Assembly: GCF_006782915.1 (NCBI RefSeq)
Contig: NZ_VCNP01000010.1
Span: forward strand, 1 to 64,000
From: Streptomyces calvus
Lineage (GTDB): Bacteria; Actinomycetota; Actinomycetes; Streptomycetales; Streptomycetaceae
Direction: 5' to 3'
Length of the DNA: 64,000 nucleotides
The stretch's first letter is position 1. The number at the start of each line of letters is the position of its first letter. Position numbers and translations under genes: made by a program. Under the pieces are notes generated by a model. The model saw nothing but the letters and a program-made list of their open reading frames with translations, had not been told where the DNA came from and searched no databases. Below are positions 18,164 through 27,617 of the stretch, in pieces.

Positions 18164-19846
18164 ATGCCCGACGACACCCAGGACGTCATCTCCGGCGGTC
18201 ACCTCGTCGCCAAGGCCCTCAAGGCCGAGGGCGTCGACCGCATCTACACGCTGTGCGGCGGCCACATCATCGACATCTACGACGGCTGCGTCGACGAGGG
18301 CATCGAGGTCGTCGACGTACGGCACGAACAGGTGGCCGCCCATGCCGCCGACGGTTACGCGCGGGTCACCGGCAAGCCCGGCTGCGCGGTCGTCACCGCG
18401 GGACCGGGGACGACCGACGCCGTCACCGGCGTCGCCAACGCCTTCCGCGCGGAGTCCCCGATGCTGCTGATCGGCGGTCAGGGGGCGCTGACGCAGCACA
18501 AGATGGGGTCGCTGCAGGACCTGCCGCACGTCGACATGATGAACCCCATCACCAAGTTCGCGGCGAGCGTGCCGGACACGGCGCGCGCGGCGGACATGGT
18601 GTCGATGGCGTTCCGCGAGTGCTACCACGGCGCCCCGGGACCCTCCTTCCTGGAGATCCCGCGCGACGTGCTCGACGCGAAGGTGCCCGTGTCCAGGGCG
18701 CGCGTGCCGCAGCAGGGCGCCTACCGGGCCTCCACCCGCTCGCCCGGCGACCCCGAGGCGATCGAGAAGCTCGCCGACCTGCTGGTGCACGCCGAGAAGC
18801 CGGCGATCCTGCTCGGCAGCCAGGTGTGGACGACCCGCGGCACCGAGGCGGCCATCGAGCTGGTGCGCACCCTCGACGTCCCCGCGTACATGAACGGCGC
18901 GGGACGCGGCACGCTGCCGCCCGGCGACCCGCACCACTTCCAGCTGTCGCGCCGGTACGCCTTCTCGGGCGCCGACGTCATCGTGATCGTCGGTACGCCC
19001 TTCGACTTCCGCATGGGCTACGGCAAGCGGCTCTCCCCCGACGCGACCGTCGTGCAGATCGACCTCGACTACCGCACCGTCGGCAAGAACCGCGACATCG
19101 ACCTCGGCATCGTCGGCGACGCCGGGCTGGTGCTGAAGTCGGTGACCGAGGCGGCCTCCGGGCGGGTCAACGGCGGCGCGTCCCGGCGCAAGGAGTGGCT
19201 GGACGAGCTGCGCGCGGCCGAGCAGACCGCGCTGGAGAAGCGGCTGCCGCAGCTCAGGTCGGACGCCTCACCGATCCACCCGTACCGGCTGGTCAGCGAG
19301 ATCAACGACTTCCTCACCGAGGACTCGATCTACATCGGCGACGGCGGCGACATCGTCACCTTCTCCGGGCAGGTCGTGCAGCCCAAGTCGCCGGGCCACT
19401 GGATGGACCCGGGACCGCTCGGCACCCTCGGCGTCGGTATCCCCTTCGTGCTGGCCGCCAAGCAGGCACGGCCCGACAAGGAGGTCGTCGCGCTCTTCGG
19501 CGACGGCGCCTTCTCGCTCACCGGCTGGGACTTCGAGACCCTGGTCCGCTACGACCTGCCGTTCGTCGGCATCGTCGGCAACAACTCCTCGATGAACCAG
19601 ATCCGTTACGGCCAGGCCGCCAAGTACGGCAAGGAGCGCGAACGGGTCGGCAACACCCTCGGCGACGTCCGGTACGACGAGTTCGCGCGGATGCTGGGCG
19701 GTCACGGCGAGGAGGTCCGCGACCCCGCCGACATCGGCCCCGCGCTGCGCCGCGCCCGCGAATCCGGCAAGCCGTCGCTGATCAACGTCTGGGTGGACCC
19801 CGACGCGTACGCCCCCGGAACCATGAACCAGACCATGTACAAGTGA
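18164..19846 (+). CDS. oxc: TPP-dependent oxalyl-CoA decarboxylase-like / 2-hydroxyacyl-CoA lyase-like enzyme
   Basis: About 560 residues, the usual Oxc length. ATG at 18164 follows AAGGA by 8 bp. It has the three-domain thiamine-diphosphate fold: catalytic Glu in [15 protein letters not shown] (about residue 55), [11 protein letters not shown], and the TPP-Mg motif [10 protein letters not shown] (about 446) leading to IVGNNSS. The segment following GDG resembles Oxc (LETICRYNLP-type). However, the C-terminus ([16 protein letters not shown]) and [11 protein letters not shown] do not match the substrate-contact residues I recall for Oxalobacter Oxc (GIY and SGR). The neighbouring gene is a textbook formyl-CoA:oxalate CoA-transferase, so oxalyl-CoA to formyl-CoA plus CO2 is the favoured reaction. 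Cleavage of a 2-hydroxyacyl-CoA to formyl-CoA is the alternative. Confidence 0.75.
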   Translation: MPDDTQDVISGGHLVAKALKAEGVDRIYTLCGGHIIDIYDGCVDEGIEVVDVRHEQVAAHAADGYARVTGKPGCAVVTAGPGTTDAVTGVANAFRAESPMLLIGGQGALTQHKMGSLQDLPHVDMMNPITKFAASVPDTARAADMVSMAFRECYHGAPGPSFLEIPRDVLDAKVPVSRARVPQQGAYRASTRSPGDPEAIEKLADLLVHAEKPAILLGSQVWTTRGTEAAIELVRTLDVPAYMNGAGRGTLPPGDPHHFQLSRRYAFSGADVIVIVGTPFDFRMGYGKRLSPDATVVQIDLDYRTVGKNRDIDLGIVGDAGLVLKSVTEAASGRVNGGASRRKEWLDELRAAEQTALEKRLPQLRSDASPIHPYRLVSEINDFLTEDSIYIGDGGDIVTFSGQVVQPKSPGHWMDPGPLGTLGVGIPFVLAAKQARPDKEVVALFGDGAFSLTGWDFETLVRYDLPFVGIVGNNSSMNQIRYGQAAKYGKERERVGNTLGDVRYDEFARMLGGHGEEVRDPADIGPALRRARESGKPSLINVWVDPDAYAPGTMNQTMYK

Positions 19847-19856
19847 GGTGACCTGG

Positions 19857-21116
19857 GTGACCACCGAGACCGCCACGAACACGCGCACCGCCAAGGCACT
19901 TGAGGGCATCCGCGTCCTGGACATGACGCATGTCCAGTCCGGTCCCTCCGCGACCCAGCTGCTGGCCTGGCTCGGCGCGGACGTCGTCAAGCTGGAGGCG
20001 CCGACCGGCGACATCACGCGCAAGCAGCTGCGCGACCTGCCGGACGTCGACTCGCTCTACTTCACGATGCTCAACTGCAACAAGCGCAGCATCACCCTCA
20101 ACACCAAGACAGACCGCGGCAAGGAGATCCTCACCGAGCTGATCCGGCGTTCGGACGTCATGGTCGAGAACTTCGGTCCCGGCGCGGTCGACCGGATGGG
20201 CTTCACCTGGGACCGCATCCAGGAGATCAATCCACGGATCGTCTACGCCTCCATCAAGGGGTTCGGCGAGGGCCCGTACACCAACTTCAAGGCGTACGAG
20301 GTCGTCGCGCAGGCCATGGGCGGGTCGATGTCGACCACCGGCTTCGAGGACGGGCCGCCGCTGGCGACGGGCGCCCAGATCGGGGACTCGGGCACGGGTG
20401 TGCACGCGGTGGCCGGCATTCTCGCCGCCCTCTTCCAGCGGGAGCGCACCGGGCGCGGGCAGCGGGTGAACGTGGCCATGCAGCACGCGGTGCTCAACCT
20501 CTGCCGGGTGAAGCTGCGCGACCAGCAGCGCCTGACCCATGGCCCACTCGCCGAATATCCCAACGAGGACTTCGGCGACGAGGTTCCCCGGTCCGGGAAC
20601 GCCTCCGGCGGCGGCCAGCCCGGCTGGGCCGTCCAGTGCGCGCCGGGCGGCCCGAACGACTACGTGTACGTCATCGTGCAGCCCGTCGGCTGGAAGCCGA
20701 TCAGCGAACTCATCGGCCGGCCCGAGCTGGCCGACGACCCGGAGTGGGCGACGCCGGAGGCGCGGCTGCCCAAGCTGAACAAGATGTTCCAGCTGATCGA
20801 GGAGTGGTCCTCGACGCTGCCCAAGTGGGAGGTGCTGGAGCGGCTGAACGCGCACAACATCCCGTGCGGGCCGATCCTGTCCACCAAGGAGATCATCGAG
20901 GACTCCTCGCTGGTCGCCAACGAGATGGTGGTCACCGTCCCGCATCCCGAGCGCGGTGAGTTCGTCACCGTCGGCAGCCCGCTGAAGCTCTCCGACTCGC
21001 CCGTGGACGTGACCGCCTCCCCGCTGCTCGGCGAGCACAACGAAGAGGTCTACGTCGGCGAACTCGGCCTCGGGGACGAGGAGCTGCGCCTGCTCAAGTC
21101 GAACGGAGTGATCTGA
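19857..21116 (+). CDS. frc: Formyl-CoA:oxalate CoA-transferase
   Basis: A class III CoA-transferase of about 419 residues that moves CoA from formyl-CoA to oxalate. GTG at 19857 has GAGG 8 bp upstream; GTG at 19848 is possible but overlaps that site. Similarity to Oxalobacter Frc is strong throughout: [56 protein letters not shown], the glycine loop [10 protein letters not shown] and IPCGPILS. The catalytic aspartate is conserved in [10 protein letters not shown] (Asp at about 177). The gene follows oxc by about 10 bp and precedes the CoA-ligase gene by 2-4 bp, so all three are cotranscribed. This is the best-identified gene of the island and fixes its theme as oxalate metabolism. Confidence 0.95.
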   Translation: MTTETATNTRTAKALEGIRVLDMTHVQSGPSATQLLAWLGADVVKLEAPTGDITRKQLRDLPDVDSLYFTMLNCNKRSITLNTKTDRGKEILTELIRRSDVMVENFGPGAVDRMGFTWDRIQEINPRIVYASIKGFGEGPYTNFKAYEVVAQAMGGSMSTTGFEDGPPLATGAQIGDSGTGVHAVAGILAALFQRERTGRGQRVNVAMQHAVLNLCRVKLRDQQRLTHGPLAEYPNEDFGDEVPRSGNASGGGQPGWAVQCAPGGPNDYVYVIVQPVGWKPISELIGRPELADDPEWATPEARLPKLNKMFQLIEEWSSTLPKWEVLERLNAHNIPCGPILSTKEIIEDSSLVANEMVVTVPHPERGEFVTVGSPLKLSDSPVDVTASPLLGEHNEEVYVGELGLGDEELRLLKSNGVI

Positions 21117-21120
21117 CGTG

Positions 21121-23265
21121 ATGGCCGAGGACCGCACGCTCAGGGTGCGCGCGCTGCTGGACGCGGTGCGCGCCGAGGGGCGGACCGCCCTGACCGCGCC
21201 CGAGGGCAAGGTGATCGCCGACGCGTACGGAATCGCCGTACCGGGCGAGGAGTTGGCGACCGACGTCGACGAGGCCGTGGCGTGCGCGGCGCGGTTCGGC
21301 GGGCCCGTCGTGATGAAGATCGTGTCGCCGGACATCCTGCACAAGACCGACGCCGGTGGTGTGGTCGTCGGCGTGGAGGGCGCCGGGGAGGTACGGGCGG
21401 CGTTCTGCCGGATCGTGGAGAACGCGCGGGCCTACGCACCGCAGGCGCGCATCGACGGTGTGCAGGTGCAGGAGCTGCTGCCGAAGGGGCAGGAGGTCAT
21501 CGTCGGCGCGGTGACCGACCCGACGTTCGGGAAGGTGGTGGCGTTCGGGCTCGGCGGGGTGCTGGTCGAGGTGCTGAAGGACGTCACGTTCCGGCTGGCG
21601 CCGGTGGACGCCGACGAGGCGCTGTCGATGCTGGACTCCGTCCGGGCGGCCGAGGTCCTGCGGGGTGTGCGCGGGCAGCGGGGCGTGGACCGGTGGGCAC
21701 TCGCCGAGCAGATCCGCCGTGTGTCGCAACTCGTCGCGGACTTCCCGGAGATCGCCGACGTGGACCTCAACCCGGTGATCGCGACGGCGGACGGAGCCGT
21801 CGCGGCCGACATCCGCGTGATCCTCTCCACGGAGAAGAGAAAGGAGCGGCGCCGCTACGCGCGCGAGGAGATCCTCGCCTCCATGCGACGGCTGATGCAG
21901 CCGCGTTCGGTCGCGGTGATCGGCGCGTCGAACGAGACCGGCAAGATCGGCAACTCGGTGATGCGCAACCTCCTCGACGGCGGCTTCGCCGGGGAGATCC
22001 ACCCGGTGAACCCCAAGGCCGATGACATTCTGGGCCGCAAGGCGTACAAGAGTGTCACCGACGTTCCCGGTGAGGTGGATGTGGCGGTCTTCGCGATACC
22101 CGCCAGGTTCGTGGCCTCGGCGCTCGAGGAGGTGGGGCGCAAGCGGATCCCGAACGCCGTGCTCATTCCCTCCGGGTTCGCGGAGACCGGTGAGCACGAA
22201 CTCCAGGCGGAGATCGTGGAGATCGCCGAGCGGCACGGCACCCGGTTGCTGGGACCCAACATCTACGGCTACTACTCGACGTGGCAGGACCTGTGCGCCA
22301 CGTTCTGCACGCCCTACGACGTCAAGGGCGGGGTGGCGCTGACCAGTCAGTCGGGCGGCATCGGGATGGCGATCCTGGGGTTCGCGCGGACCACGAAGAC
22401 GGGTGTCTCGGCGATCGTCGGGCTGGGCAACAAGTCGGACCTGGACGAGGACGACCTGCTGACCTGGTTCGGCGAGGACCCGCACACCGAGTGCATCGCG
22501 ATGCACCTGGAGGACCTCAAGGACGGCCGCGCCTTCGTCGAGGCCGCGCGGGCGACCGTGCCGAAGAAGCCGGTCGTGGTGCTGAAGGCGGGGCGTACGG
22601 CGGCGGGTGCGAAGGCCGCCGGCTCGCACACCGGCGCCCTGGCCGGCGACGACGCCGTGTACGACGACATCCTCAGGCAGGCCGGCGTCATCCGGGCGCC
22701 GGGGCTGAACGACATGCTGGAGTACGCGCGTGCGCTGCCGGTGCTGCCCACCCCGCAGGGCGACAACGTCGTGATCATCACCGGGGCGGGCGGCAGCGGG
22801 GTGCTGCTGTCGGACGCGGTGACGGACAACGGGCTGTCGCTGATGGAGATCCCGGCCGACCTGGACGCGGCGTTCCGGGAGTTCATCCCGCCGTTCGGGG
22901 CCGCGGGCAATCCGGTGGACATCACCGGCGGGGAGCCGCCGTCGACGTACGAGGCGACGATCCGGCTCGGGCTGGAGGACCCGCGGATCCACGCGCTGGT
23001 GCTCGGCTACTGGCACACGATCGTCACGCCGCCCATGGTGTTCGCCGAACTCACCGCGCGCGTGGTGGCCGAGTTCCGCGAGCGGGGGATCGCCAAGCCG
23101 GTGGTGGCGTCGCTGGCCGGTGACGTGGAGGTCGAGGAGGCGTGCCAGTACCTCTTCGAACGCGGTGTCGTGGCGTACCCGTACACGACCGAGAAGCCGG
23201 TGGCCGTGCTCGGCGCGAAGTACCGCTGGGCGCGCTCGGCCGGGCTGATGGGGGGCGGTTCATGA
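21121..23265 (+). CDS. Fused ADP-forming acyl-CoA synthetase (beta-alpha order)
   Basis: About 714 residues joining the two subunits of NDP-forming acetyl-CoA synthetase into one chain. The N-terminal part (1-230) is the ATP-grasp beta domain (GPVVMKIVSPDILHKTDAGG, EVIVGAVTDPTFGKVVAFGL, DVDLNPVI). The rest is the CoA-binding alpha part (SVAVIGASNETGKIGNSVM, LLGPNIYGYY, ALTSQSGGIG) with the probable phosphohistidine loop AGSHTGALAGDD. ATG at 21121 or GTG at 21118, within 5 bp of the frc stop. The reaction is carboxylate + CoA + ATP to acyl-CoA + ADP + Pi, reversible. Inside an oxc-frc operon it may make oxalyl-CoA directly from oxalate or harvest ATP from an acyl-CoA; substrate unproven. Confidence 0.88.
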   Translation: MAEDRTLRVRALLDAVRAEGRTALTAPEGKVIADAYGIAVPGEELATDVDEAVACAARFGGPVVMKIVSPDILHKTDAGGVVVGVEGAGEVRAAFCRIVENARAYAPQARIDGVQVQELLPKGQEVIVGAVTDPTFGKVVAFGLGGVLVEVLKDVTFRLAPVDADEALSMLDSVRAAEVLRGVRGQRGVDRWALAEQIRRVSQLVADFPEIADVDLNPVIATADGAVAADIRVILSTEKRKERRRYAREEILASMRRLMQPRSVAVIGASNETGKIGNSVMRNLLDGGFAGEIHPVNPKADDILGRKAYKSVTDVPGEVDVAVFAIPARFVASALEEVGRKRIPNAVLIPSGFAETGEHELQAEIVEIAERHGTRLLGPNIYGYYSTWQDLCATFCTPYDVKGGVALTSQSGGIGMAILGFARTTKTGVSAIVGLGNKSDLDEDDLLTWFGEDPHTECIAMHLEDLKDGRAFVEAARATVPKKPVVVLKAGRTAAGAKAAGSHTGALAGDDAVYDDILRQAGVIRAPGLNDMLEYARALPVLPTPQGDNVVIITGAGGSGVLLSDAVTDNGLSLMEIPADLDAAFREFIPPFGAAGNPVDITGGEPPSTYEATIRLGLEDPRIHALVLGYWHTIVTPPMVFAELTARVVAEFRERGIAKPVVASLAGDVEVEEACQYLFERGVVAYPYTTEKPVAVLGAKYRWARSAGLMGGGS

Positions 23266-23384
23266 GGTGAGCGACCGGGGGCCGGGCGGCGGTGCGCGCC
23301 GGCCGGCCCCGGGACCCGAGCGCGCACGAAAGGCATTGGACAGGGGGCGCTGGCCAGAACTTTCGACGCAAGGGGTGCAACAAC

Positions 23385-24770
23385 GTGACAACCACTGACG
23401 TTACACGGGTCGCCGCCTATCGGGAGGTGACCGACAAGAACGGACGCGTCTACCGCGTCGGTGAGTCCGACATCGACATCATGGGGCGCAAGCGCAAGTG
23501 GATGGTGATCCTGCCCTGGATCGGCATGATGGGCATCTCCTCCGCCGAGTACGCGTTCGCGTCCGCCGAGGACACGCTCCACGAGGCGCACCACTGGTCC
23601 AGCGGCAGCATCTACTGGATGATGACCGTCTGGGTGTTCTGCCAGGCCGCGGTCGCTTTTCCGGCGGGACGGCTGCGTGAGAACGGCAAGCTGCCGGCGC
23701 GCTGGGCGATGATGCTGGGCTCGCTCGGCACGCTGCTCGGCTATCTGTCGCTGGCGTTCGCGCCGCATGTCGTGGTCGCCTTCATCGGGTTCGGCATGTT
23801 CAGCGGCATGGGCGCGGGCATGGTGTACGCCACCTGCGTCAACATGGTCGGCAAGTGGTACCCGGAGCGCCGGGGCGGCAAGACCGGCTTCGTCAACGGC
23901 GGTTTCGCCTACGGCTCGGTGCCGTTCGTCTTCATCTTCCACGGCTACATGGACGGCTCCAACTTCCGCTGGGTGCTGGTCTCGGCGGGCGTCTTCCTCG
24001 CCGCGACGGTGGCCGTCGCCGGCTTCTACTTCCGGGACCCGCCGAAGAACTGGTGGCCGGCGTCCGTCGACCCGCTGAACCCGCCGGACGACCCGCGGGC
24101 CCGGCGTTCGCTGGCGAAGAACCCGCCGGCCGTCAAGCAGTACTCCCCGATGGAGGCCTGGAGGACCGGCCGGGTGGCGCTGATGTGGTTCTGTCTCGCC
24201 TGCACCTCCGGCGTGAACATCTTCGGCATCGCCTTCCAGGTCGACATCGGTGAGGAAGCGGGTTTCGCGGCCGGGATCGTGGCCACGGCGATGTCGCTGA
24301 AGGCGATCGTCAACGGCACCGGGCGCGGCGTCATCGGCTGGCTCTCCGACCTCTACGGCCGCAAGCAGTGCCTGCTCTACGTGTGCGCCATCCTGGGCCT
24401 CGCCCAGTTCGGCATCATCTGGGCGGCCGAGATCAAGAACCTGCCGCTGTTCCTGGTCTTCTCCGCCGTCTCCGGCTTCGGCGGCGGTGCCATCTTCCCG
24501 ATGTTCGCGGCGCTGACGGCGGACTACTTCGGCGAGAACAACAACGCCACCAACTACGGGATGGTCTACAGCTCCAAGCTGGTCTCCGGTCTGGGCGCGG
24601 GCATGGGTTCCGTGGTCGTCGGCGCCTGGGGCTACAACGGCGCCTTCAGCCTGGCGGGCTCCATCTCGATCTTCGCCGGCTTCATGGCCCTGTTCCTGCA
24701 CCCGCCGGGGCGGTCGAGGACCAAGCGCATCACTCCCAACCCCCAGCCGCTCGGCGACGAGACGACCTGA
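23385..24770 (+). CDS. OFA-family MFS transporter, probable oxalate/formate carrier
   Basis: A 461-residue twelve-helix transporter; GTG at 23385 with AAGGGG upstream, because an ATG 31 codons earlier gives an Arg/Gly-rich leader. Features include an N-terminal cytoplasmic stretch, WVFCQAAVAFPAGRLRENGK, FSGMGAGMVYATCVNMVGKWYPERRGGKTGFVNGG (quoted in parts of one conserved block), the central charged loop and VIGWLSDLYGRK. This is the OFA subfamily of MFS, whose best-known member is the oxalate:formate antiporter OxlT. It is last in the oxc-frc-CoA ligase operon (119 bp gap), consistent with oxalate uptake or exchange for formate. A strong convergent terminator follows. Confidence 0.85.
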   Translation: MTTTDVTRVAAYREVTDKNGRVYRVGESDIDIMGRKRKWMVILPWIGMMGISSAEYAFASAEDTLHEAHHWSSGSIYWMMTVWVFCQAAVAFPAGRLRENGKLPARWAMMLGSLGTLLGYLSLAFAPHVVVAFIGFGMFSGMGAGMVYATCVNMVGKWYPERRGGKTGFVNGGFAYGSVPFVFIFHGYMDGSNFRWVLVSAGVFLAATVAVAGFYFRDPPKNWWPASVDPLNPPDDPRARRSLAKNPPAVKQYSPMEAWRTGRVALMWFCLACTSGVNIFGIAFQVDIGEEAGFAAGIVATAMSLKAIVNGTGRGVIGWLSDLYGRKQCLLYVCAILGLAQFGIIWAAEIKNLPLFLVFSAVSGFGGGAIFPMFAALTADYFGENNNATNYGMVYSSKLVSGLGAGMGSVVVGAWGYNGAFSLAGSISIFAGFMALFLHPPGRSRTKRITPNPQPLGDETT

Positions 24771-24835
24771 CCCCGCGAACCCGGGCGCCGCACACCGTCC
24801 CTGCCGTCGAACCACCGCACCACGAGCTTCCCTGG

Positions 24836-24889
24836 CACGGACCGGGCGGCCCCTCCCGCACCCCGCGGGAAAGGGCCGCCCGGTCCGTG
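24836..24889. terminator. Bidirectional terminator
   Basis: A perfect 17-bp stem, CACGGACCGGGCGGCCC at 24836-24852 with its complement at 24873-24889, and a 20-nt loop that can itself pair. It lies between the convergent OFA transporter (stop 24770) and the isomerase-like gene (stop 24897). Confidence 0.85.
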
Positions 24890-24896
24890 GTAGGGG

Positions 24897-26090
24897 TCAG
24901 TGGCGCCGCTTGCGCAGGGCCGCCAGGTTGTCGTAGCTGATCTTGGCCTCGCGCAGCGACTGCGCGGGGTCGGTGGCGCTCGGGGAGTTGTCGTCCTCGA
25001 TCATCGGGTTGTGGTAGTTGCGCTGCCCGACGCGTGAGAAGAACGTCGTGTAGTCGATGACGCCGGTTCCGAAGGGCACCATCTCGTAGCCCATGCCGTT
25101 GGTGGTGCTGACGACGCCGTCCTTGGCGTGGAACAGCGGGTAGCGCCGGTTGTTGCGGAAGACCAGACCGGCCGGGTCGAAGACGTTCTCGCGGGTGGAG
25201 CCGTCGTGCGCCGTGTACGTGCGGAACTTGTACTGGGCGACGTGCGCCCAGAAGATGTCCATCTCCAGCCAGACGAGCTTCGGGTCGGTGACCTCCAGGA
25301 AGTACTCCAGCTTGCGGATGCCGGAGCTGCGGGTGGGCCGGCCCTGGTCGTCCAGGGGGCCGCCGTCGAGCAGGAAGCCGTAGGCGCCGTCGTGGTTGTG
25401 GGTGTAGAGCTTGATGCCCGCGCTCCGGGCGATCGCGCCCATGGCGTTCCACTTCTCCGCGGCCCTGTCCCAGTCCTCGCGGTAGGAGCTGCCGGTGGGG
25501 TCGCCGCCGGTGCCCATGTGCGCCATGCCGAGGATGTTGGCGATCTCCAGGTGCTTCTTGAAGGTGTCCAGGTCCGCCGTGGTCAGCGGCCAGGACGGCG
25601 GGATGAAGCCGTGGTTGCCCTGTGCGCGCAGCCCGTACTCGTCGAGCCAGGAGCGCAGCAGCTTGGCGCCCTCGACGGTCTCCAGGTCGGCGCCGCCGGG
25701 CGCGTTCGCGTGCTGGCGGTAGCCGGCGAACTCCACCTGGCTGTAGCCGTGCCGGGCCAGCTGCTTGAACACCTCGCGGAAGCCGGAGGGCAGGTCGGTG
25801 GCGAGCGGGTCGCGGCCGGTGGCGTCGCGCACGGTGTAGAGGATGATGCCGCGCTTGTGCGGAGGGACCAGCACCTGGCCGCCGCGCTCGTGGTCGTGGT
25901 CTCTGCCCTGTTCCTGGGCCAGGGCGGGCGGGGCGCCGAAGACGGGGGCCGCGACGGCCCCGGCCGCGACGGCGGTGCAGGTGCTGAGGAAGCGGCGCCG
26001 GTTCACGCCGAGGGTGCGGCGCAGTCCCTCGTCCGGGGCGGCGGAGGCGGTGGCCGCCTCGGTGCGGGAGGGGTCGGAGAACAGGGTCAC
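24897..26090 (-). CDS. Tat-exported sugar phosphate isomerase/epimerase-like protein
   Basis: A 397-residue xylose-isomerase-like TIM barrel preceded by a twin-arginine signal (NRRRFLSTCTAVAAGAVAAP, about residues 30-49). GTG start at 26090. Metal-site elements of the fold are visible: YSQVEFAGY, YTHNHDGAYG, LVWLEMDIFWA and FHAKDGV. Export makes a phosphorylated substrate unlikely, so a role as epimerase or lyase on free or oxidised sugars is more plausible. It lies 108 bp downstream of the ebo-like operon on the same strand and may be read through from it, but it has no counterpart in that cluster that I know. Function unassigned beyond the fold. Confidence 0.82.
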   Translation of the reverse strand: MTLFSDPSRTEAATASAAPDEGLRRTLGVNRRRFLSTCTAVAAGAVAAPVFGAPPALAQEQGRDHDHERGGQVLVPPHKRGIILYTVRDATGRDPLATDLPSGFREVFKQLARHGYSQVEFAGYRQHANAPGGADLETVEGAKLLRSWLDEYGLRAQGNHGFIPPSWPLTTADLDTFKKHLEIANILGMAHMGTGGDPTGSSYREDWDRAAEKWNAMGAIARSAGIKLYTHNHDGAYGFLLDGGPLDDQGRPTRSSGIRKLEYFLEVTDPKLVWLEMDIFWAHVAQYKFRTYTAHDGSTRENVFDPAGLVFRNNRRYPLFHAKDGVVSTTNGMGYEMVPFGTGVIDYTTFFSRVGQRNYHNPMIEDDNSPSATDPAQSLREAKISYDNLAALRKRRH

Positions 26091-26198
26091 GGGTGCCTGC
26101 CTTCTCGGTCGTGGCGGGTTCCGGTGGCGCCGGGACCGGCCGTTGTCAGTGCCGTGTGTTTCACTCTCAGTAGTCGGATCTCGGCGGGCGGTGGTGCG

Positions 26199-27617
26199 TC
26201 AGTCGAGTCCGGCGAGGTGGAGCAGGAGTTGTTTGACATCGGTGGCCGCGACGCGGTCGCCGACAGCGCGGGGGGTGGAGCAGATGAGGAGCGGACCGTC
26301 GTCGTCGCTCGCAGGGAGGCGGCCGTGGCTGCCTCGAATAGGTGACGGATCCAGGGGCACGACCGCCATGCGGTAGCGCATGCCGAGCTTCTTGCGCGCC
26401 AGTGCGGTGGCCGCCTTGACCTTGACGTAGGGGTCGAGGGGATCCATGAACAGTTCGACCGGGTCGTAGCCGGGTTTGCGGTGGATCTCGACGAGCTGCG
26501 CGAAGTCGGGCGCGTGGGCGTCGTCGAGCCAGTAGTAGTACGTGAACCAGGCGTCGGGTTCGGCGACGGCGACCAGTTCGCCGGCGCGCGGGTGGTCGAG
26601 GTGGTGGGTCTTCTTGCCCTCGTCGTCGAGGAGCGTCTCGATGCCCGGCAGTCCTTCGAGGGCCGCGCGGGTGGCGTCGAGGTCCTCGGGGCGGCGCACG
26701 TAGACATGGGCGATCTGGTGGTCGGCGACCGCGAAGGCGCGGGAGGCCATCGGGTCGAGGTACTCCATGCCGTCCTGGGTGTGCACCTCGAGGAGGCCGG
26801 CGCGGCGCAGGGCGCGGTTGATGTCCACGGGCCGGTTCACCGGGGTGATGCCGTACTCGGACAGGGCGACGACGGTACGGCCCTCGGCCAGGGCGTCGTC
26901 CAGGAGCGGGGCCATCGCGGCGTCCAGGTCGGCGGCCGCCTTCAGGGAGCGCGGGTCGTCGGGGCCGAAGCGCTGCAGGTCGTAGTCGAGATGAGGGAGG
27001 TAGCAGAGCGTCAGGTCGGGGTGCCGGGTGCGCATGATGTGACGGGTGGCGTCGATGATCCACTGGCTGGAGACCAGGTCGGCGCCGGGTCCCCAGAAGT
27101 GGAACAGCGGGAACGTGCCGAGTTTCTCGGTGAGTTCGTCGTGCAGCGCGGCCGGCCGGGTGTAGCAGTCGGGTTCCTTGCGGCCGTCGGCGTAGTAGAC
27201 CGGGCGGGGGGTGACGGTGATGTCGGTGTCGGCGCCCATCGCGTACCACCAGCAGATGTTGGCGACGGTGTAGCCGGGGTGCGCGCGGCGGGCGGCGTCC
27301 CACAGCTTGTCGCCGGAGACCAGGCCGTTGTGCTGCCGCCACAGCAGGACGTCGCCGAGTTCGCGGAAGTACCAGCCGTTGCCGACGATGCCGTGCTCCG
27401 ACGGCATGGTGCCGGTGAGGAAGGTGGACTGGGCGGCGCAGGTGACGGCGGGCAGGACGGTGCCGAGCGGGGCGCGGGAGCCGGACCGGCCGAGCGCCTT
27501 GAGGCGCGGCATGTGGTCGAGGAGGCGGGGGGTGAGTCCCACGACGTCGAGGACGAGGAGAGGGGTGGGTGCCGTGGTGCTCTCGGGGGCGCCGGTGGCG
27601 GGCTCGGGGGTGTTCAT
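26199..27617 (-). CDS. Alkaline-phosphatase-superfamily phosphodiesterase, ebo-cluster member
   Basis: A 472-residue nucleotide pyrophosphatase/phosphodiesterase-type enzyme. The start overlaps the eboE stop (ATGA). Superfamily motifs: PLLVLDVVGL (metal Asp), the nucleophile-bearing segment LPAVTCAAQSTFLTGTMPSEHGIV with Thr in the usual position, YLPHLDYDLQRFG, VVALSEYGI and VADHQIAHV, supplying the Asp/His two-metal site. There is no signal peptide. In ebo gene clusters of cyanobacteria and proteobacteria a phosphatase-superfamily protein accompanies eboA-E. It is the last gene of this coupled operon. Substrate unknown. Confidence 0.8.
   Translation of the reverse strand: MNTPEPATGAPESTTAPTPLLVLDVVGLTPRLLDHMPRLKALGRSGSRAPLGTVLPAVTCAAQSTFLTGTMPSEHGIVGNGWYFRELGDVLLWRQHNGLVSGDKLWDAARRAHPGYTVANICWWYAMGADTDITVTPRPVYYADGRKEPDCYTRPAALHDELTEKLGTFPLFHFWGPGADLVSSQWIIDATRHIMRTRHPDLTLCYLPHLDYDLQRFGPDDPRSLKAAADLDAAMAPLLDDALAEGRTVVALSEYGITPVNRPVDINRALRRAGLLEVHTQDGMEYLDPMASRAFAVADHQIAHVYVRRPEDLDATRAALEGLPGIETLLDDEGKKTHHLDHPRAGELVAVAEPDAWFTYYYWLDDAHAPDFAQLVEIHRKPGYDPVELFMDPLDPYVKVKAATALARKKLGMRYRMAVVPLDPSPIRGSHGRLPASDDDGPLLICSTPRAVGDRVAATDVKQLLLHLAGLD

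Noticed and set aside
14335..24770. Secondary-metabolite gene cluster
   Set aside because: The CoA-handling genes fit oxalate/formyl-CoA catabolism. No carrier proteins, synthases or tailoring sets are present; the orphan FabH at 46283 has no partner genes.
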